NCBI GenBank assembly: GCA_019752635.1 | Contig: JAIELX010000054.1 | Coordinates: 124,001-188,000, forward strand | From: Candidatus Obscuribacterales bacterium | Lineage (GTDB): Bacteria > Cyanobacteriota > Vampirovibrionia > Obscuribacterales > Obscuribacteraceae | Direction of reading: 5' to 3' | Length of the DNA stretch: 64,000 nucleotides | Shown here: one piece after another, positions 17,081 to 24,614 of the stretch | Position numbering within the stretch: the first letter of the stretch is position 1 | Layout of the letters: every line of letters starts with the position of its first letter | Notes under the pieces: model-generated | What the model saw: the letters and a program-made list of their open reading frames with translations, nothing else | Databases searched by the model: none | Told to the model about the DNA's origin: nothing | Position numbers and translations under genes: made by a program

Positions 17081-17542
17081 TTAAATCAGGAAGGATCTCT
17101 TCAGTAAATAGACTTTGTTAGTCGCTAAGTGGAGTGGTCTGCGCGTATGCGCAGAAGCACCTATCGAAAGGGTTGTGTGAAGCGGAAATGCTGAGCTGTC
17201 TAAGACAGGCGTCTGGTTTCCAGCTAGATCGACGGTGGCGGTGGGCGCAGGAATTATGGCGTCGACCGTGTCCCGGGGATCGGAAACTTCGCAGCAGCAA
17301 TCGTTGTGCCCGGTCTGTTCTTCCGGCTCAAGCGAGATATTGGAATCATCGCTGTCTGATGAAGCGACCGTGGACCTGGTGTCGGTCTTGCCAAAGTCAG
17401 TGAAAACAGTCTCGGAGACCGGAGCTTCAATGCAGCAACATTCCGGCATCACTTGTGCGCACAGTGGAGCGCTCTCGACCGCTGGTACACCAGCTGACAT
17501 CAAGAGGCAAAGTAGTGCCAATGCTAGGAATCGCTTGAGCAT
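17081..17542 (-). CDS. secreted protein with two CCC clusters, first gene of the CC-peptide operon
   Basis: ATG 17542 gives 153 residues: a signal peptide (MLKRFLALALLCLLMSAGVP), then Cys28 and CCC at 35-37 (PECCCIEA), an acidic Ser/Asp-rich linker (SSDSDDSN), a second CCC at 82-84 (NDCCCEVSD), a Thr/Ala/Pro stretch, and a C-terminus YLLKRSFLI. Short exported proteins with CCC clusters and a YLL-x3-FLI ending are, in my recollection, found near metal-resistance loci; this was not checked. A promoter overlapped by a palindrome lies 43-78 bp upstream. The gene, both CC-pair peptides and the terminator form a compact operon. Confidence 0.7.
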   Translation of the reverse strand: MLKRFLALALLCLLMSAGVPAVESAPLCAQVMPECCCIEAPVSETVFTDFGKTDTRSTVASSDSDDSNISLEPEEQTGHNDCCCEVSDPRDTVDAIIPAPTATVDLAGNQTPVLDSSAFPLHTTLSIGASAHTRRPLHLATNKVYLLKRSFLI

Positions 17543-17585
17543 GCTATTCACCGACGTACACCTAAAAACAATTGTTCCAGGCACG

Positions 17586-17620
17586 ATATGAATTGTAACT
17601 CATATTGGTGGCGCGTACAA
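17586..17620 (-). promoter_or_regulatory. promoter with overlapping palindrome for the CC-peptide operon
   Basis: On the minus strand TTGTAC (17620-17615) and TACAAT (17597-17592) are separated by 17 bp and fit sigma70 -35/-10 boxes. The -10 box lies in the middle of a palindrome, ATATGA (17586-17591) with TCATAT (17600-17605). The layout resembles operators of ArsR/SmtB-type metal-responsive repressors, but the regulator is not identified. The predicted leader is about 43 nt. Confidence 0.5.
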
Positions 17621-17741
17621 CAACAATCTACATCGAGTCTGCGAAGCTGCTGCGACATGATAACCCGGTCTGCAGTCGCGGCACGCATTGGTCGACATGC
17701 AAAGATTCTAGAAGTTGTCTGTAGCTTTTGCCGCGTGCGCT

Positions 17742-18041
17742 TCAGCCGCTGCATCCACCGGGTGTTGTATCTCGCGCATTGGATCTCTCAATGCCGGGTG
17801 CGCCGGAGCTTCGATGTGGACAGAATGCTAAATCAAAAGCCTGGCTTTTCGAATCCATTTCGACTTTTCCGACCAGGTTGCCTTGCTGATCTTTTATCTC
17901 TCCTGCCGCATTGACGCGGCCATGGAATTCATCAGTTTTTGATGCATTCTTGTCGGCGAATGCTGCCGAGTCAATCGCCAGCATGCTCGCGACGCCAGCC
18001 AAAGCACATACAAAAAGTTTGGCTCCTACAGTGTCTCTCAT
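17742..18041 (-). CDS. exported small protein with a GxVxxxGNxVG-type repeat
   Basis: ATG 18041 is chosen for its strong ribosome-binding site (GGGAGG) and the signal peptide it creates (MRDTVGAKLFVCALAGVASMLA, ending AFA). The mature part contains EFHGRVNAAGEIKDQQGNLVGKV, the repeat style of DUF3659-like surface proteins. The final 30 residues (CPHRSSGAPGIERSNARDTTPG) look unlike the rest, so a frameshift that truncates the natural C-terminus is possible. The function is unknown. Confidence 0.55.
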   Translation of the reverse strand: MRDTVGAKLFVCALAGVASMLAIDSAAFADKNASKTDEFHGRVNAAGEIKDQQGNLVGKVEMDSKSQAFDLAFCPHRSSGAPGIERSNARDTTPGGCSG

Positions 18042-18358
18042 AGTCCCTCCCGCAAGAAAGTAGATTGCCGCTTCGGTAGAAATTGTGGTGCGAAAAACCA
18101 AGTACAAGACGACCTGTTCGGTCGACGGTTCCGCGTGAGTTTGCCGGTTGATTCCTTCCAATTTTGGGAGCGAGGACGAATCTTCACTAAGCGTCGCATC
18201 ACGAAATATCTAGATTACGGAACCTCGGGGGATAAGTTTTCGCCTACCTGAATGTACAGCAGGTTTTACTAGAATCCTGTATGACACGAACAGGACCTGT
18301 TGACTGGGGTGAAATCCGTATTCTGGCGGATTACTCCGCTAGAGAGGAGGAGAAGAGA

Positions 18359-18664
18359 ATGGCTACCGAACAAAGAGAACGGGACGTAATTGTAACCCCC
18401 GCTTCGGAATCGAGCTCTGCGGCCGGAATGGGGATAGTCTTAGCCGTTCTGGTCATGCTTGCCCTTGGTGCGATTATGTATTTCTGGGCTTCGAGCAACA
18501 CGGCTCCCACAACTAACACTCAAATTGAGCGAGACACGGTGATAATACCAAAAGGTGAGACGCCGCTAACACCGCCTACGGTTCCTGGAGATGCACCGCC
18601 TGTAACGCCACCAGCCGTTCCGGGTGAGGCTCCATCCACGCTGTTGGAAGTACCCGCTAAGTAA
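18359..18664 (+). CDS. single-pass membrane protein with Pro-rich tail
   Basis: ATG 18359 (GGAGGAG close upstream) gives 101 residues. A charged N-terminus is followed by one membrane helix (about residues 24-44, GMGIVLAVLVMLALGAIMYFW). The exterior tail has a repeated TPPxVPGDAPP / TPPAVPGEAP motif. The longer in-frame start at 18281 is less likely. The tail may be a spacer or wall-interacting segment. No domain is recognised. A strong terminator follows. Confidence 0.7.
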   Translation: MATEQRERDVIVTPASESSSAAGMGIVLAVLVMLALGAIMYFWASSNTAPTTNTQIERDTVIIPKGETPLTPPTVPGDAPPVTPPAVPGEAPSTLLEVPAK

Positions 18665-18776
18665 GGACTCTATTCTCACTCGATGTTCGCGGATGGGCTC
18701 AACTCGTGAGCCCGCGCGACGTCGGGCGCGAACCGTGGAACCCTGAACAAATGGGATTACCTAAAGTTTAAATGCC

Positions 18777-18812
18777 AGTCCGCCCGTTCCCCCCCGGGCG
18801 GACTCAGTTTTT
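18777..18812 (+). terminator. Rho-independent terminator
   Basis: A perfect 10 bp GC-rich stem (18777-18786 with 18795-18804) closes an eight-base C-rich loop and is followed by CAG and five T residues. It ends the transcript of the 101-residue membrane protein, 112 bp past its stop. Confidence 0.87.
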
Positions 18813-18877
18813 GCGGTCCGGGTCGGGTACAAATTGGTAAAAGCATTCAATCGCCAATAATAGAAGTGCTAGTGCGA

Positions 18878-20044
18878 TTAACGTCGTCGCTTCTTTCCCG
18901 AACTCTGAGCCGCTTGTTGTTGAAACGGGGTCAAGTCTGTTGGATAGGATAAGATGTCTGACCATAGGTCGCCTGTCTTTTCCAACCGGTCCTGAACCGT
19001 GTGCATCACAAAGTCTGTCGGGTAAACATTGTCTAGTTCATTCCAGCCCAATGGTATTGAAATTGGTGCTTGCGGTGCAACTCGCGGTGAATAGATTGTC
19101 GCGAGTGTTTTTCCTCGAACGTTCATGTTCACGTCCACAAAGATTTTGTTTGTTCGTTTCGCAATCGACCACTCCAGTGTAACCAGCGTCGGATGTTCCT
19201 TAAGGATCAGGCGCCCTAATGCCTCTGCGAAGTCTCGCACTTCTTCAAACTGCAAATTGCGTACGATGGGAACGTAGAGGTGAAGACCGGTTTTGCCTGT
19301 TGTTTTTATGTAGGCTTTCGCCCCTATAGAATCGAGAATCTCCTTTATGAGCTTTGCCACTCGGCAAGTTTCCTTAAAGGCCTTTTGATTTAACTCCGGT
19401 TCGTCTCCCGACTTTTCCTTCCCGCTATAAATGTATGGATCAAGGTCGAAGCAAAGAAAATCCGGGTAATTCAGAATTGAACTTTTCAAATTGGCAGCAG
19501 AGCCGGTGAATAATGTCGATTGAGTCTCTGCTGTTCTGTCCGGCGTTATACGCGAGTGCCATGTGTGCAATTCCAGGTCTGCAAGTTGAGCCAGCCACAA
19601 CAGTGTTGCCAAGTTATTGCAGACCATGTATTCCTGATCTTTGTTCGCGTCTTGTCCAAAGAGATCGACCGTTTCGACATACTCTGGAAGCTTGTGTTCC
19701 CAGTGCTTTTGGTAGAACCTGGTGCCGGCAATTCCGTTGGGAAAACGTAGCAGGGTGATTGGTCTGTCATGCAAGTGCGGCAACGCATATGGACTTACTT
19801 GAGCTAGATACTGAACATAATTTCGCTTGGTTATTGCAGGATACTTTTCGGTGGCCGGCCAAAAGACCTTGTTGAGATTTGAAAATGAAATGTCGTGACC
19901 TTCGACGTGAAGAACCAGTTTTTCCTGCTCTCCATCCAGCTGTTCAAGCACCCGGGTGACTTCCATATTCGCGCGTGAGTTTCCCGTTGAGCCGGCGTTG
20001 AGAGCGGACCTGCGTTTGCTTCTTATATTGTCCTTCTTTAGCAT
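18878..20044 (-). CDS. LigD-type DNA polymerase/primase domain protein
   Basis: This is a stand-alone polymerase domain of the LigD (archaeo-eukaryotic primase) family. Numbered from the upstream TTG at 20119, the motifs are LTN-like NLNKVFWP (81-88), catalytic FDLDP (D225, D227), the nucleotide-binding TTGKTGLHLYVP (273-284) and VDVNMN with D329. Such proteins extend DNA ends with ribo- or deoxynucleotides in non-homologous end joining. No ligase or nuclease domain is fused, and no Ku gene is in the window. ATG 20044 is chosen here; 20119 (TTG) and 19966 (ATG) are alternatives because no start has a strong ribosome-binding site. The C-terminus ends in a basic GKKRRR. Confidence 0.9.
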   Translation of the reverse strand: MLKKDNIRSKRRSALNAGSTGNSRANMEVTRVLEQLDGEQEKLVLHVEGHDISFSNLNKVFWPATEKYPAITKRNYVQYLAQVSPYALPHLHDRPITLLRFPNGIAGTRFYQKHWEHKLPEYVETVDLFGQDANKDQEYMVCNNLATLLWLAQLADLELHTWHSRITPDRTAETQSTLFTGSAANLKSSILNYPDFLCFDLDPYIYSGKEKSGDEPELNQKAFKETCRVAKLIKEILDSIGAKAYIKTTGKTGLHLYVPIVRNLQFEEVRDFAEALGRLILKEHPTLVTLEWSIAKRTNKIFVDVNMNVRGKTLATIYSPRVAPQAPISIPLGWNELDNVYPTDFVMHTVQDRLEKTGDLWSDILSYPTDLTPFQQQAAQSSGKKRRR

Positions 20045-20361
20045 AACATCGTATCCATTGTGACTAGCCTGCTTTAGTCGGGGGCTTGATTGCTTCCTTC
20101 GATTCGCCGTCGAAGGCAACCGTATGAAAACAGGTACTCGTAACCAGGTTCAGCTCCCTGGAAGTTTTCCTTCGCGAACCTCTTCAATAGTGCGTCCTGC
20201 TACGACTGACGTATCGTCTTCCGTTAGAACTTCAGTTTCGGACGTGAATTCGTCGTTCCGCCGTCTGACCTGGAAGTTTCTCTCACTGTACCCGCTCCGA
20301 GGTCCAGCGGATAGTCGCCCTGTCCTGCCAAGATGTTCCGTCGACTGCCGGCCGGGCATGC

Positions 20362-20402
20362 AAAAAGGACCGAGGTGCCTGACACTGCTGTCCGACACCT
20401 CG
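20362..20402 (-). terminator. minus-strand hairpin terminator in the gap between 20045 and 20587
   Basis: CGAGGTG (20371-20377) pairs with CACCTCG (20396-20402) and the stem continues inward with two mismatches. On the minus strand GTCC and five T residues follow (to 20362). It probably ends the transcript of the exported protein gene at 20588-20902. The rest of 20120-20587 holds only weak overlapping ORFs on both strands, which I do not call. Confidence 0.6.
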
Positions 20403-20587
20403 ATTTCGGGCGAACTGAAACTGTGATTCGTAAACCACCGCTTCTTTTACTGCTGAGGCTTCGCCGATTCAAATTTCGCTAAACGCGGGCACGGTGTGTG
20501 GGCGAAACTCAAATGGTTTTGGCACCGTGCTTGGTGCGCAACCGAATTATTGGACCGGGAAAGTCAGAATCGGCAAAGCTTCTCAGT

Positions 20588-20902
20588 TCAAATACCGGTC
20601 TTTCTAACTAGAGGCGAAACCTTTAATGCGTCAACGGCCTCATAATTCAGGTCTTGGTTTCGCATTTGCCACCGTGGAATTGTGTGGTCGCGATCGATCA
20701 GCACGGCTTTTGTGAATGACTTGTCTTCGATTACGACAGGTTTGCTGATTTCTTTCATGACGTGCGGAGGTGTTTCGACGAACGTAACGTATGAGGGCGT
20801 ATGACCGTCCCACATTACCCACGTCTCTGCGTTCGCTGCCGGTGCCGATAGAGCGCCGCCTGAGACGAGCGCCAGCACCGCATAAACCATTGATTTCTTC
20901 AT
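20588..20902 (-). CDS. small exported protein, unknown
   Basis: ATG 20902 gives 104 residues with a signal peptide MKKSMVYAVLALVSGGALSA and a cleavage site near ANA-ET. The mature part is WVMWDGHTPSYVTFVETPPH, then PVVIEDKSFTKAVLIDRDHTIP. The PVVIED / AVLID motifs recall the repeated PVLxE segments of the exported protein at 23908-24459, so the two may share a small beta-strand module. No catalytic or binding motif is seen. GGAGAAG lies upstream. A minus-strand terminator follows about 190 bp downstream. Confidence 0.65.
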   Translation of the reverse strand: MKKSMVYAVLALVSGGALSAPAANAETWVMWDGHTPSYVTFVETPPHVMKEISKPVVIEDKSFTKAVLIDRDHTIPRWQMRNQDLNYEAVDALKVSPLVRKTGI

Positions 20903-21109
20903 AGAAGTCTTCTCCATGTGTGTGCAAAGCATTGAATTGGTGCTCTAACTACAGACGCAACACGAATGAGCTAGTACCGATTGACTGATGCCGGAAAGTA
21001 TTGATCGGACGAAGGATATGAGTAAAACTGGAGAGTTAGGCGGTTTAGTACACAACAAAGTTCCGCACATTGTGTGATCGGTAAGCAGTCACTTAATGTT
21101 GAGTTCGAG

Positions 21110-22297
21110 TTAGAGAATTTTTTTGACGAAGCGCTCGATGCGTTCCAGCGCTTGTTCAATTCTTTCAATACTGTTCGCGTACGAACAGCGTACGTATCCC
21201 TCTCCGCCCGTTCCGAATGCGTCACCGGGGACTACTGCGACACGCTCTTCAAAAAGCAGCCTCTCTGCGAACTGTGCGCTGGTCAGGCCGGTCTGTTTGA
21301 TTGAGGGAAATGCATAGAACGCCCCGTCCGGCAATCTGCACTGCAAGCCCATAGTGTTGAAGCCTTCGACGATGAAGCGTCTGCGTTGGTTGTACTGGTG
21401 CACCATCTCGAGCACGGGACCTTCGCCTCTCATTGCTGCCTCCAGCGCTGCTTTTTGGCTTGCAATCGGTGCGCAAAGCATGGTGTAGGAGTGGATCTTC
21501 ATTAGCGTTCTGAGAATTTCTTCCGGCGCGCATATGTAACCTGCTCGCCATCCTGTCATAGCATATGCCTTAGAAAAGCCGTTTAGATAAATAGTGCGTT
21601 CACGAGCACCGCGGCATGATGAAGCGCAAACATGCTTCTGATCGTAAGTGAGGCGATCATAGATTTCATCACTGATTATGTAGAGCCCATGAGCTGACGC
21701 CAAGTCGACAATCTTTTGCATCTCGTCGCGTTGCAATGTTGCTCCAGTAGGATTGGAGGGATAACCGAGCAGGATTGCCTTTGTGCGGGGAGTAAGTGCC
21801 TGTGCGAACTGCTCCGCTGTTACCTTAAATCCAGTCTCTCCCGACCCGGGAATGCCGACAGGAACGCCGCCGGCAAGCGCGATGCAGGGTTTGTAGGATA
21901 CATAACATGGTTCAGGCACCAGGACTTCATCGCCGGGATCGAGAATGGCTCGGGCTGCAAGGTCCAGCCCCTCTGAAACACCCACCGTGACCAGAATCTC
22001 AGACTCCGGTGCATAGTGCACACCATAGAGTTGTTCCACGTGGCGGCTTATCGCGCGTCGAAGTTCAATCAGACCGTAGTTCGAGGTATAGCTGGTTTGT
22101 CCCTTCTCGATCGAATAAATGGCGGCTTCTCTAATGTTCCATGGTGTCACGAAGTCGGGCTCGCCGACACCTAGTGAAATTGCATCTTGCATGCTTGCTG
22201 CGATATCGAAAAATCGACGAATTCCAGAGAAGGGAATCTCGGTGGCTGCGCGCGATAAGGACCTTAACTGTGGTTGCGTTTCGCTCTTCTCGCCCAT
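21110..22297 (-). CDS. class I/II PLP-dependent aminotransferase
   Basis: This 395-residue fold-type I aminotransferase has a normal length for the aspartate/aromatic aminotransferase group. Visible residues are Asn182 in YPSNPTG, Asp210 and Tyr213 in SDEIYDRL (binding the PLP ring), the Schiff-base Lys243 in NGFSKAYAMTGWR, and a C-terminal Arg in GYVRCSY. It transfers an amino group between an amino acid and a 2-oxo acid. The exact substrate is not fixed by these motifs. It is preceded by an Lrp/AsnC regulator 24 bp upstream on the same strand, which probably controls it in response to an amino acid. Confidence 0.93.
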   Translation of the reverse strand: MGEKSETQPQLRSLSRAATEIPFSGIRRFFDIAASMQDAISLGVGEPDFVTPWNIREAAIYSIEKGQTSYTSNYGLIELRRAISRHVEQLYGVHYAPESEILVTVGVSEGLDLAARAILDPGDEVLVPEPCYVSYKPCIALAGGVPVGIPGSGETGFKVTAEQFAQALTPRTKAILLGYPSNPTGATLQRDEMQKIVDLASAHGLYIISDEIYDRLTYDQKHVCASSCRGARERTIYLNGFSKAYAMTGWRAGYICAPEEILRTLMKIHSYTMLCAPIASQKAALEAAMRGEGPVLEMVHQYNQRRRFIVEGFNTMGLQCRLPDGAFYAFPSIKQTGLTSAQFAERLLFEERVAVVPGDAFGTGGEGYVRCSYANSIERIEQALERIERFVKKIL

Positions 22298-22321
22298 CTT
22301 CGCTGCTCTCTTCTTTGTGAT

Positions 22322-22819
22322 TTACGGGCTGACAATCAATCTTTCGTCAGTCTCCGGTTCGTTATACATCACGTGATCTTCTTTGTACTTGCGCATAATG
22401 AACTGCGTCATCGTACCGGTGACCCCGTCTATGGTGGCAATTTTTTCTGCCACGAAGTTACCGAGGCTTCTCAAACTATCGGCTTCGACTTGAATTCGCA
22501 AATCACTGCCGCCGGAAACCAGCCACACGCTTCTGACTTCAGGAAAACGCGCAATACGCATAGCTATTGCGTCAAATCCAACTTCGCGGGCCGGTTGCAC
22601 TTTCACGTCGATGAATGATACGACTTTCTCGATACCAATTTTTTCCCAATCAATTGTTGCGCCATAGCGTTTTATGATGCTTTCCGCTTGCAACCGCTCA
22701 ATGGCGGCGCTGGTCTCTTCTAAGGATTTACCGATCATTCGAGCTACAGTTTCCAGCGGTGTTCGACAATCCCGCTGCAAAATGCCCAAAATTTCAAGGT
22801 CTGATGCTACTTCTTTCAT
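22322..22819 (-). CDS. Lrp/AsnC family transcriptional regulator
   Basis: This 165-residue protein has an N-terminal winged helix-turn-helix (residues about 6-55: ILGILQRDCRTPLETVARMIG, then AIERLQAESIIKRYGATID). A C-terminal RAM/AsnC ligand domain follows (VVSFIDVKV, VRSVWLVSGGSDLRIQVEAD, TMTQFIMRKYKEDH). Family members bind amino acids and regulate amino-acid metabolism as octamers or dimers. It is encoded 24 bp upstream of the aminotransferase, so they form a two-gene operon and autoregulation is likely. The segment SGGSDLRIQVE replaces the more usual GxyDyll in the ligand loop. Confidence 0.9.
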   Translation of the reverse strand: MKEVASDLEILGILQRDCRTPLETVARMIGKSLEETSAAIERLQAESIIKRYGATIDWEKIGIEKVVSFIDVKVQPAREVGFDAIAMRIARFPEVRSVWLVSGGSDLRIQVEADSLRSLGNFVAEKIATIDGVTGTMTQFIMRKYKEDHVMYNEPETDERLIVSP

Positions 22820-23014
22820 AGTGAGACGAAGTTTAGCATACTGATAGGTGTTCTACATACGTGCCTGAAGGGAGGTGAATTGCCCGACAGCTTGCATTGG
22901 CAACCACGGAAAATCGCGTATGAGACTGCGTTATGACGGCAATCTTATGAAATGAATCGCCGTTTTGAGCTCCTTCCCTATTATCATGTTAACAACCTTG
23001 CACCTGGAGGCAAC

Positions 23015-23545
23015 ATGACTACATCGACTGCTGCTGCGCCTGCCGTTTTCAGCGATACAACGAAAGACGCGCTGAAGGAAAAAATTGGTCCGGCGCTGGG
23101 ACGCATCCCGAGCGGCGTCTATATCGTGACGCTCATGCGCGATGGTCAGAGGCACGGAATTCTGGCGACATGGTTGGCTCAAGCCGGATTTTATCCTCCG
23201 AAAGTTTCCTTAGCCGTGAACAAAGAGCGACCGATTCTCAATGCAATGGTTCCTGGAAGTCTGATCACGGTCAATGTGCTGTCCAGCAAAAACATGGACA
23301 TCTTCAAGAAGTTCGCCGGTCCCGCGGCTGAAGGTGTCGATCGTTTCGAGGGTTTGAACACACTGGAACGCGAAGCTGCTTCCAGTCCGGTGTTTTCCGA
23401 AGCTGTTAGCTTCCTCGAGTGTCGGGTGGAAAACCTGGTTAATGCAGGCGATCACGTAATAGTTTTAGCTGAAGTGGTCGATGGCCGTGTTCTTTCCGAA
23501 GAACAGCCAATGACCCATATTCGCAAGAACGGTTTCAACTACTAG
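23015..23545 (+). CDS. flavin reductase-like FMN-binding protein
   Basis: ATG 23015 (TGGAGG seven bases before) gives 176 residues. The sequence ALGRIPSGVYIVTLMRDGQRHGILATWLAQAGFYPPKVSLAVNK is the flavin reductase-like split-barrel core that binds FMN. It continues with GSLITVNVLSS and GDHVIVLAEVVDG. Members reduce FMN or act as part of flavoprotein systems. This protein lacks a fused beta-lactamase or flavodoxin domain. The partner oxidase or monooxygenase is unknown. It is divergent from the Lrp gene. Confidence 0.87.
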   Translation: MTTSTAAAPAVFSDTTKDALKEKIGPALGRIPSGVYIVTLMRDGQRHGILATWLAQAGFYPPKVSLAVNKERPILNAMVPGSLITVNVLSSKNMDIFKKFAGPAAEGVDRFEGLNTLEREAASSPVFSEAVSFLECRVENLVNAGDHVIVLAEVVDGRVLSEEQPMTHIRKNGFNY

Positions 23546-23907
23546 GTAGCGAGACTTCGGTACTCACAGTACGGAATTCCATACGTACCTCCGACTATTG
23601 ACGTGTGCGACAATCTTGCGCATTTTTTCGGGTGTCTGTTACTCGGATTTCTTTGGACGAATCCTGCGCAAGCTCTTATGTGAAGATGCTGGCATAGATT
23701 TGCTTTTCAGACTGTGTCCTCACGTAACGGGCAATCGTATTTTGTAGCCTCCTGGCGGTGGTTGATCCATTGGATGTTTCCGGACATTGTGCGGAATTTG
23801 TAAGCACGAATGTCGTTGAGCTTGTCTCCGGAAAACGGGAACTGGTACGGATTCTGTCGCGTCGAACCCCGCGGAAAGGCTTATTTCCATCCTTAGGAGG
23901 TGCAGTA
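23546..23907. other. 362 bp gap, promoter region of the PVLxE protein
   Basis: No convincing ORF or RNA gene is seen. A loose inverted repeat (CTTGCGCA at 23615-23622 with TGCGCAAG at 23665-23672) has a 42 nt loop and no T-run. An in-frame upstream extension of the next gene exists but is not needed, because a near-perfect ribosome-binding site (TAGGAGGTG) sits just before ATG 23908. Confidence 0.4.
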
Positions 23908-24459
23908 ATGGATAAACGCAAAGCCGCGTTCATCGTGACCGCTGTCGGCGCCATACTGGCTGGTGCCGTGGCCCCTTTAGCGTCATTCGCTGAATGCTAT
24001 ATATACAAATTCACGTCTCAACCAGTATTAGTGGAGTCCCAGCCCGTGGCTGTTCGACGGTTCGTCGACAGAGTTCAGCCAACCATAACGATTGAAAGGC
24101 CGGTACTAGTGGAACGCACTCTCAGTGCACCTGTTTTGCTGGAGGATAGTTGTGCACCGGCCCCGGTGCTCATGGATCAGTGCGCTCCTGCAACTCGGGT
24201 AATCTCGAAACCGGTGTTGCTCGAAAACCGTTCGACTTTTGCCCCGCGTTTGGTTGGCAGTTCGCGATTCGTGAATAGGACTGTGGTCAGTAGTGTTCTC
24301 ACCGGCAGCGGAACTCGTGCTGAAATGCTCCAACAATTGCGAACACTGGGCTTACCGATTCTGATCGATAGCAGTGATTTGAACGATTGGGATACAGTAA
24401 AGATCAAGAGAAAGAAATTCGGCGGTGTTCGCCAAACCGTTCTAGAAGTGAAGGACTAG
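23908..24459 (+). CDS. exported protein with repeated PVLxE motifs
   Basis: TAGGAGGTG lies directly before ATG 23908. The 183-residue protein has a signal peptide (MDKRKAAFIVTAVGAILAGAVAP). It then carries at least five short repeats of the type PVLVE / PVLLED / PVLMDQ / KPVLLEN between residues 35 and 120, spaced by Cys-containing linkers (SCAPAPV, QCAPATRV). The C-terminal part (LNDWDTVKIKRKKFG) is basic. Such strand-repeat proteins are likely to be extracytoplasmic and structural. No family is recognised. It may be related to the 104-residue protein at 20588-20902. Confidence 0.72.
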   Translation: MDKRKAAFIVTAVGAILAGAVAPLASFAECYIYKFTSQPVLVESQPVAVRRFVDRVQPTITIERPVLVERTLSAPVLLEDSCAPAPVLMDQCAPATRVISKPVLLENRSTFAPRLVGSSRFVNRTVVSSVLTGSGTRAEMLQQLRTLGLPILIDSSDLNDWDTVKIKRKKFGGVRQTVLEVKD

Positions 24460-24515
24460 TCTTAAGCAACTTGATCGACAGCAAAAGCGGCTTTCAATAG
24501 AGAACTCCCGAAGAT

Positions 24516-24562
24516 AAAACGAATCGACCATGGTGCTTTGGGCACCATGGTCGATTCGTTTT
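24516..24562. terminator. 21 bp perfect hairpin, probable bidirectional terminator
   Basis: Arms 24516-24536 and 24542-24562 are perfectly complementary over 21 bp around a TTTGG loop. The outer pairs are AAAA/TTTT, so a U-run results on either strand. It lies 57 bp after the exported PVLxE gene and 52 bp before GTG 24615. The length and perfection exceed a normal terminator, so another role (RNA processing, protein site) is possible. Confidence 0.7.
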
Positions 24563-24614
24563 GTGGTATCTTTCCCGGGTTGTTGACGGAAATGAGGCAA
24601 ACGAAGGAGGTACC

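Noticed and set aside
17548..17754. 68-codon minus-strand ORF with DCCCTRH upstream of the Cys-rich gene
   Set aside because: It overlaps the predicted promoter, has no ribosome-binding site, and its Cys run is not in a signal-peptide context.
20124..20426. Overlapping 82- to 100-codon ORFs on both strands
   Set aside because: No ribosome-binding site or domain; the region includes a minus-strand terminator hairpin.
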